In this document: positions 58,301 to 64,000 of the stretch, piece by piece
Layout: each line of letters opens with the position of its first letter
How positions within the stretch are numbered: the first letter of the stretch is position 1
Made by a program: the position numbers and the translations under genes
Assembly: GCA_973895155.1 (NCBI GenBank)
Contig: OZ316892.1
Coordinates: forward strand, 14,694,001-14,758,000
Reading direction: 5' to 3'
Length of the DNA: 64,000 bases
DNA from: Marsupella aquatica
Lineage: Eukaryota > Marchantiophyta
The notes under the pieces: generated by a model
Told to the model about the DNA's origin: nothing
The model's input: only the letters and a program-made list of their open reading frames with translations
Database searches by the model: none

Positions 58301-61300
58301 CATGCTGCAAGCATGACATATGTGCGCTGGATCCTCTGCTGGATAGATACCACTTAATTTCTCATAATGTTGAACGATTGCCATGCTTGAGAGGACAAGA
58401 AATCTCAGAGTCACACTGATTGAGATCATTAAGTAACGCTTTTGGTGGTGTGAGCTTTCACGAGAGTTTCATCTGGGGGACCAGAGCAATGTGACAACCT
58501 CTGGTAACTTTGCATTGTTCCGGAAATCTCTCAAATCTCACCTTATATCAGGACACAGTACGTTAAAGGGGTTGTGAAGGTTGCACATGTCTCTAGACAG
58601 TTCTTTCAGAATTAGCTCAAATTAGAATTTAGCCAGCAGATTCAAAAAGTTGAACAGATGTTCAAGGCATCTCTGGATATTTTTGTAGTGTCCAGGCTAT
58701 ATTGCAATTCTCACACAGAATTCTAACTAGCATATGTACATTTAAGACAAATGAATCTAATCTGCAAGCTTAGACAAGTGCACTTTGCACCTAACTTGAA
58801 TGTCTCACCATTGCTGTTAGGATACTGGGGTGATAATTTTGCTTTTGACCATTATCATTCAGGGAGTCTCGGGGGATCAAAGCATGTGTAAGTTCTGATA
58901 ATGTACCAGCTGATGGTTACTATTGATCTTGGAACAAAAGAGACACCTTCAAAACTTGGTATGGCATCAACTTGTGAGGTCCTTGATCCTTAGGAAATTG
59001 ATCTACAATCTTACATGGTAAGATAACCACATCCCCGAGCATACTAAGATGCAACAGTTTCCTTTATCCAATCTGGTTCTGTAACTTCCCCCGGGACCAG
59101 ATTTAAAAGTCTTCTTATACAAAAAGATGATGATTGTATGATCTGTTCTCCCATTACTTCTATTTGCACTTGGAATCTGCGAATGATGCTTTCGTATAAG
59201 GAATGCTCTCCGTCTGCCATGAACCTGGCTGCAAGATAAGCTTATATATATTTTTAAAAAATTGCTGCATAACCAGAAGCTTTCACTTTCCAATGAGTCT
59301 GTTTCAAGACACCACCTCACCAAATGAATTGTGAGTGACCTACGAGCCTTTCTCAAGCCAATTAATAATACTTAGGCAGATATGCAAAAAATTGCTTTGT
59401 GTGTATATTGACAAGGTACTTGACGGTTTACACGCAAAGAATTGCAAGCCATGCTTTATTTGTCATAAACATGTCTCTAAACCAAATCCCCGACCAAATC
59501 ATGACAAATATGTTTTTGGGTTGCACCCTGGAAAACATCTAGAGCATTTTCTTGAAAAACTACTTCTACCATAAAATTAATCTGAACTCCTCAGTTAATA
59601 TTGAGTTCTAGAAAATTTGGATTTCCAGTCGACCTAACCTTTCGAGTTATTGAATAACAATGGAGCGGGTGCAAAATAGCTACTAACAATCACACTAGTT
59701 TCATTGTCTGTATGGCCTCCTACTTCACACTCACTTTGACTACTGTTTTGCAGCAACAGGGATTGTCCCAAAATTAAAGAGTAACCAATTATTTCCAAAT
59801 ATCTCATCTAAGCTTGATTCCATTCATCCTTGCATGGGTCCCATGCAATTAAGGAGCACTTGACCAATATATATCTTGAGCTGGAATCTGTAAATTGTGC
59901 CAACGTAACACGTTACAACAACCTTGCTTCTGGTGCCAAGAATCACATTACATAGCAGTGAGTCTAGTTGTTCCACTGGCTTTTTCATCACGACCTTTGA
60001 CAGTAGCTGGAGACTTTCCTGAGCGTTTGTAATCTCTGATCTGTATCATCCATACTTTGTAGTTGTTAGAGTTGATTGTTGTTAATATATCTAAATTTAA
60101 TTTAATGGTGCATTCTAGGTCCATGATACATCCTGGTGCCTTGCAATATTCTAAGAATTAGGATCTCAAACTCAAGCTTTTGTGCAATAGTCAGCCTTAA
60201 GTATGTCATTTGTAGCTGACTATGTCACATTTATTTTCTTAAATCTAAAAGCCTGCTGCTTTTTCAATATTCTTAAGCCAGGCATTAGATATCTAACATA
60301 CGTCTTTCTAGATGCTGAGCATATTTCCAAGCAATGCAAGGATTTTGGGTCTTATATATAGGGAAGGTAAGCAAACAGGTATGCTGACATGTGTACAACT
60401 TAACGCACCAGCTTAGCATAGTACTTCTGTGCATGCGTTCTGACTTGAGTGGAACTTCGTGTTCCTACAAACTTTGCTATTGCTGCAAAGTCTGTGCCAA
60501 AACTGTTGGAATCCATCCAGAGAAAAACATGAGCAATTAAAGTTTTTTTCATTGTCTGCCTGCCATTTGGAGAGATTATTAGGAGTAGTATTTGCTGCTA
60601 TTCTTTGGGGATAGGGGGTGCAGTATAGAACTTGGAAACACTTGCTAGAATCTATAGTGCAATCCATTGATTATTTCCTGCAACTGGTTGAGGTCCCCTG
60701 AAAGCACTCACGTTTTCAAAGCTTTCTTGAACCGCTGTCTTTCCTCGTTTGTCCAGTATCTACTTTCTGAAACCTGGAAACAATCCAGTTCATGTGCTAG
60801 AATCAAAACAAATGATGATGCTTTGAGTTGTGCTTGAGTATTGTGAATGTGTGCATATTACTCTACATTGTAAGGACTTCAAGCAAAATTGATCAAGTTT
60901 GTCTACTTGTACTTGTCTAAACAGGTTGGCAATTGACTATAATTATCAACAAATCACAGTGAACAGGTTGGCGATTGACTACAATTATCAACAAATCATG
61001 GAATTAACCAGTGAGGTATTGGCACCAACCTTGCTTTCAGGAGAGGAGGTTTCTCGATGCTCTTGAGCTCTCAACACTAAAATCTGCCAAAGTTCATCAT
61101 GCCAATGACACATTTAGATTCTAAGTTGATATGGCCAGATTTCATATTCTATTACTCTATGATCATCTTCCCCCCATAGAGTTCAAATGCATGCATTCTC
61201 GTGTTTTGCTTGGCCCTTGAAGGACTGGGACATTGTGTCATCTTAGCATTGTCTGTTCAACTCAATTTTCTCTACATCTGTCTAGTCTCTAAGTGCTCTG

Positions 61301-61920
61301 ATGCAGAGTTATTGTTCATACTTGTCTTATGGCCATCCATGTATTCCATGGCCTTTGACACATTCATTCACGGCATTGAGTTTCAATATCATGACTATTT
61401 ATCTATTTGTGCTAGGGGCAATGAAGTTGGAATATGAAAAGCAGAGCTCAAGACACGATCCTGAAATATACAATCCACAATTCAAGATCTTCATCCCTCT
61501 GTCAAAAATATATTCCTAGCACTCATTGTAGTCTCGAACAAATGATCACTCAGACAAGCTGCTAAATTTATTCATGCTATGCATCTCAAGACAATTATTT
61601 AATAGTTTGACAGAAATCTTGTATAGCATTTATCTCAATTAATTTCATTTCAAGTCAAACAAATTTCTGACACAATGGGAGAGTAGGATAATTGTTCCAC
61701 CAACTTTGATAGTAAAGGTGCAACAAGAAACAATTTTTGATTTTATTGCTATAATCCACTGTTTGCACACAACAGATGTGTAGCGTACAATGAATATGCC
61801 TGGGATTTATGATAATTTTGCTTGCATTAAGAACTTATTGGCTAATGCAGATCATTTTTTTGTGATGATGATCAAGCTCAAGTTCACACATTTGCATAGA
61901 GCCCTGCAAGATATTGGAAT
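55336..61920. other. Long gene-less stretch
   Basis: I find no exon I would defend on either strand. An AT-rich zone at about 57295-57500 is made of diverged ~38-bp units with the pattern GTTGTTGAGTAAAAGATAT followed by ATTGCGCAAAA. A 42-bp tandem duplication lies at 60920-60998. The stretch could hold long introns of a gene outside the window. Confidence 0.4.
60920..60998 (+). repeat. 42-bp tandem duplication
   Basis: AACAGGTTGGC, then ATTGACTAYAATTATCAAC and AAATCA, occurs at 60920 and 60962 with two substitutions. It is recent and non-coding. Confidence 0.75.
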
Positions 61921-61985
61921 TCATTTATCATCAGGGGGTTCATTTGGCTCCTTGTCAAGCTGCTGATTCTTCATTACATTTGCAG

Positions 61986-62277
61986 CCAAGCTGGAGTGAC
62001 CTCGTGCACGACGCAAAAGTGAGGTGCTATATAGAACATGCAAGATGAATCGACATATGACCTTTTGTTTGGCTTCTTCAAGTTCTTTCTCAAGATGCTC
62101 AAGTTGCTGTAATCCCAAAGAATCCATTTGGACATAATGTTGGTCTGGAGCCGTTTTAACACATCTGGTAGTGGATGTTATTTGCATGGCTTCACTCTTC
62201 TCCATGATTGCTACGTAGTACAACTTTTTGCTCAAACAGACCCTCAAGTAAAATTCTGGCCGATGCAAGCAAGGCAA
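61986..62277 (-). other. Possible coiled-coil exon, weakly K-box-like
   Basis: The minus-strand frame contains LGLQQLEHLEKELEEAKQKV, followed by a possible GT donor (AAACAAAAG then GTCATA). The heptad-rich Leu/Glu/Lys pattern resembles part of the K-box of plant MIKC MADS proteins, whose genes have long introns. I find no MADS-box exon or second K-box exon nearby. It may equally be a chance ORF. Confidence 0.2.
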
Positions 62278-64000
62278 CTATTGGCAGATGAGTTCACAAG
62301 GGCAGTGAGGACTTGTACCAAATGAGCTTTGTACCTTATGATCTGTTGGGTTAGCTATGATCTAGTGGCTCTGTCAATAGTACTTGTTGCTGACTATAGT
62401 CTCATCTCAAAATGTTCTTGCTAAGAATCTCTTGCAGATGCTATGCTCTAACGTAAGCAAGGTCAAGTTTATTATCTATTTAAAGACAATTCCCAAGTAG
62501 TCATGATGAGATCTTCAATTTGCAAAGACTCAAGAGTCCCTAGTCAGATGGCAACCAATCTGGTGCTGATTCTAACTGTTTTCTCACGACAGTCAACCAT
62601 GCATTATCCCAATCACATGGATATAATGCATGGGCTGGATGACCATTGAATCGCAAGCCAGGGCACTCCACTGACTTAGTATAGGCCTTCAAGTTGCTCC
62701 ATTTTGATGTTGCTTAGGTCTGTGATTTGCCCTGCCTTTGTTGAATTGTTGCAAGAAGCTAGGCAACAAGATGAAACCCCAGCCCAAGGTGTTGAGACAC
62801 TTGTGGACACAAGAATTGTTTGTTAGCTTGTGTAAGAACACTCAGTAGTGATCCCCAGAATGACCTTTGTTTGATTTGAATCATGTGATGCATGTGATTA
62901 TTGTTAGAACTAAGTTGAAACACAACCAACATTACTTTGTTTCACTGGCTTGAATTTGGAATCAAACTAATCATACAAGCACATTGATGATGAGGGCCAC
63001 CTCTCAACCCATGTACGAGATGTGTGCGGACTTCTCAGGTCTGCTGCCATGCCAACTTTCAACTGATTGTGTATGTCACTGAAGTGTCGCGTTGGCCCTA
63101 ACTCTCTTGGCAGTTATGTTATTGCACCCGGTGCATCTCTTGGCAGTTATATTATTGCTTCTGGGATTGTACCCTGAGAGCAACTAGGCCAGTTTAGTGC
63201 ATTGCAATGCGGAAACCAGTATTGTAGTGCATGTATGTATAGTAATGATGCACAACAGCTAGAGTAGGCGGTCCTGTCAATCTTATACATGCTTTAACAC
63301 AACAGACGGAATGATCTTTGCACTTGGAGAACAAAAGAAAGACTGAATGATAGGGATCAACATGAACTAGAATGATCTGGAGTTTTGCTAACTTGTTGCA
63401 GAATGGAGCCTTGTGACTGAGTGATCTGTCCTTCTATCTGTCATCCTTTTATTGCTTACTATCAAAAACAGGTGCCATAATGGTGACCAACACAATGTCT
63501 TAGTGGATTGATCATGAGCTTAGTGACATGTGTGTTTTGTCCCCTTCCATTTTTGTTATCTCCATTCATTACTTTTATATCATCTTGGGTGAGTTGGTCC
63601 GATCCTTAACTCATCGTTGTTCTTCACATTGGAAAAAATTTCTTCCCAAGAGTTTGCCTCAATTCCAGATTCTTTGTGTGCACAAGAGATTTGAGCTGGC
63701 CTCATATTCTCAGTCACTTTAGTCATACCATTTTATTTCTACTTTCATCTTCATTTGATCAGGAGAAATAGATGAAAACATATCTGGAAAGGTCCCCTGT
63801 GCTTGCACATTGCCCCGCACATTGCATCCAAACATATATTTGAAGCTTGACATCTGATGAAGATGTATGATTCTCTGATGAGTTCCTGTTAGGAGGTAAG
63901 AGGTACCCTTGAGATAGTGTAGGTGGATCATCTTTCCATAAAGAAAAACTTTTGCTAATGCATAGGAATGACTACATTTGGTCCAATTGATTTGAGAGCC
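62278..64000. other. Gene-less stretch at right edge
   Basis: I see no supported gene. TCTCTTGGCAGTTAT is repeated at about 63102 and 63138. Confidence 0.4.

Noticed and set aside
59003-59356. A minus-strand protein in the right part of the window
   Set aside because: Its composition is irregular, it has no domain pattern, and no splice partner is visible.

Overview
This window is nuclear DNA of a streptophyte plant. Its host genes have spliced exons and plant-type products: a GH9 endo-beta-1,4-glucanase, a 20S proteasome beta-4-type subunit (the plant PBG family) and a membrane-anchored A-type cytochrome P450. Gene density is low and most of the sequence is nested mobile DNA. A non-seed plant or charophyte alga is my guess, because the transposon-borne methyltransferase is DNMT3-like and similar elements were, as I recall, reported from a charophyte. 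The species cannot be fixed from the sequence.

Layout. 333-1157 (-) holds the first two exons of the GH9 gene, which runs off the left edge. 6746-9315 (+) is a complete seven-exon proteasome gene. 12531-15498 (-) is a complete three-exon P450. 17941-51434 is one very large Mutator-like (MuDR-type) DNA transposon, defined by long terminal inverted repeats, an 8-bp target duplication and an intact copy of the empty target site next to its right end. 51834-52510 is a 5'-truncated LINE with a 14-bp target duplication. From 52525 to the end I find only repeats, one MITE-like element and no gene I would defend.

Inside the MULE, two host-like transcription units converge from the two TIRs, as mudrA and mudrB do in maize MuDR. 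The transposase lies on the minus strand near the right TIR (46750-50636). A ten-exon gene of unknown function lies on the plus strand near the left TIR (19855-23703). A third ORF (45029-46244, -) carries an RNase H1 N-terminal/viroplasmin-like domain and is split by a MITE.

The centre of the MULE was invaded by two Ty3/Gypsy retrotransposons in opposite orientation: 24132-34704 (+) and 35267-44382 (-). They are the main discovery. Each pol has a DNMT3-like cytosine-5 DNA methyltransferase domain between protease and reverse transcriptase, and a C4HC3 PHD finger after the integrase. The minus copy keeps all methyltransferase motifs but is broken by stops and a frameshift. The plus copy has lost motifs I-IV by deletion. 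In the plus copy the PHD exon is separated from integrase by two nested non-autonomous DNA transposons, each with perfect 8-bp target duplications. Each Gypsy element sits inside a different copy of one ~530-bp LTR, close to its TATA box. Most internal stops in both elements look like C-to-T changes at Gln or Arg codons, as expected from deamination of methylated cytosine.
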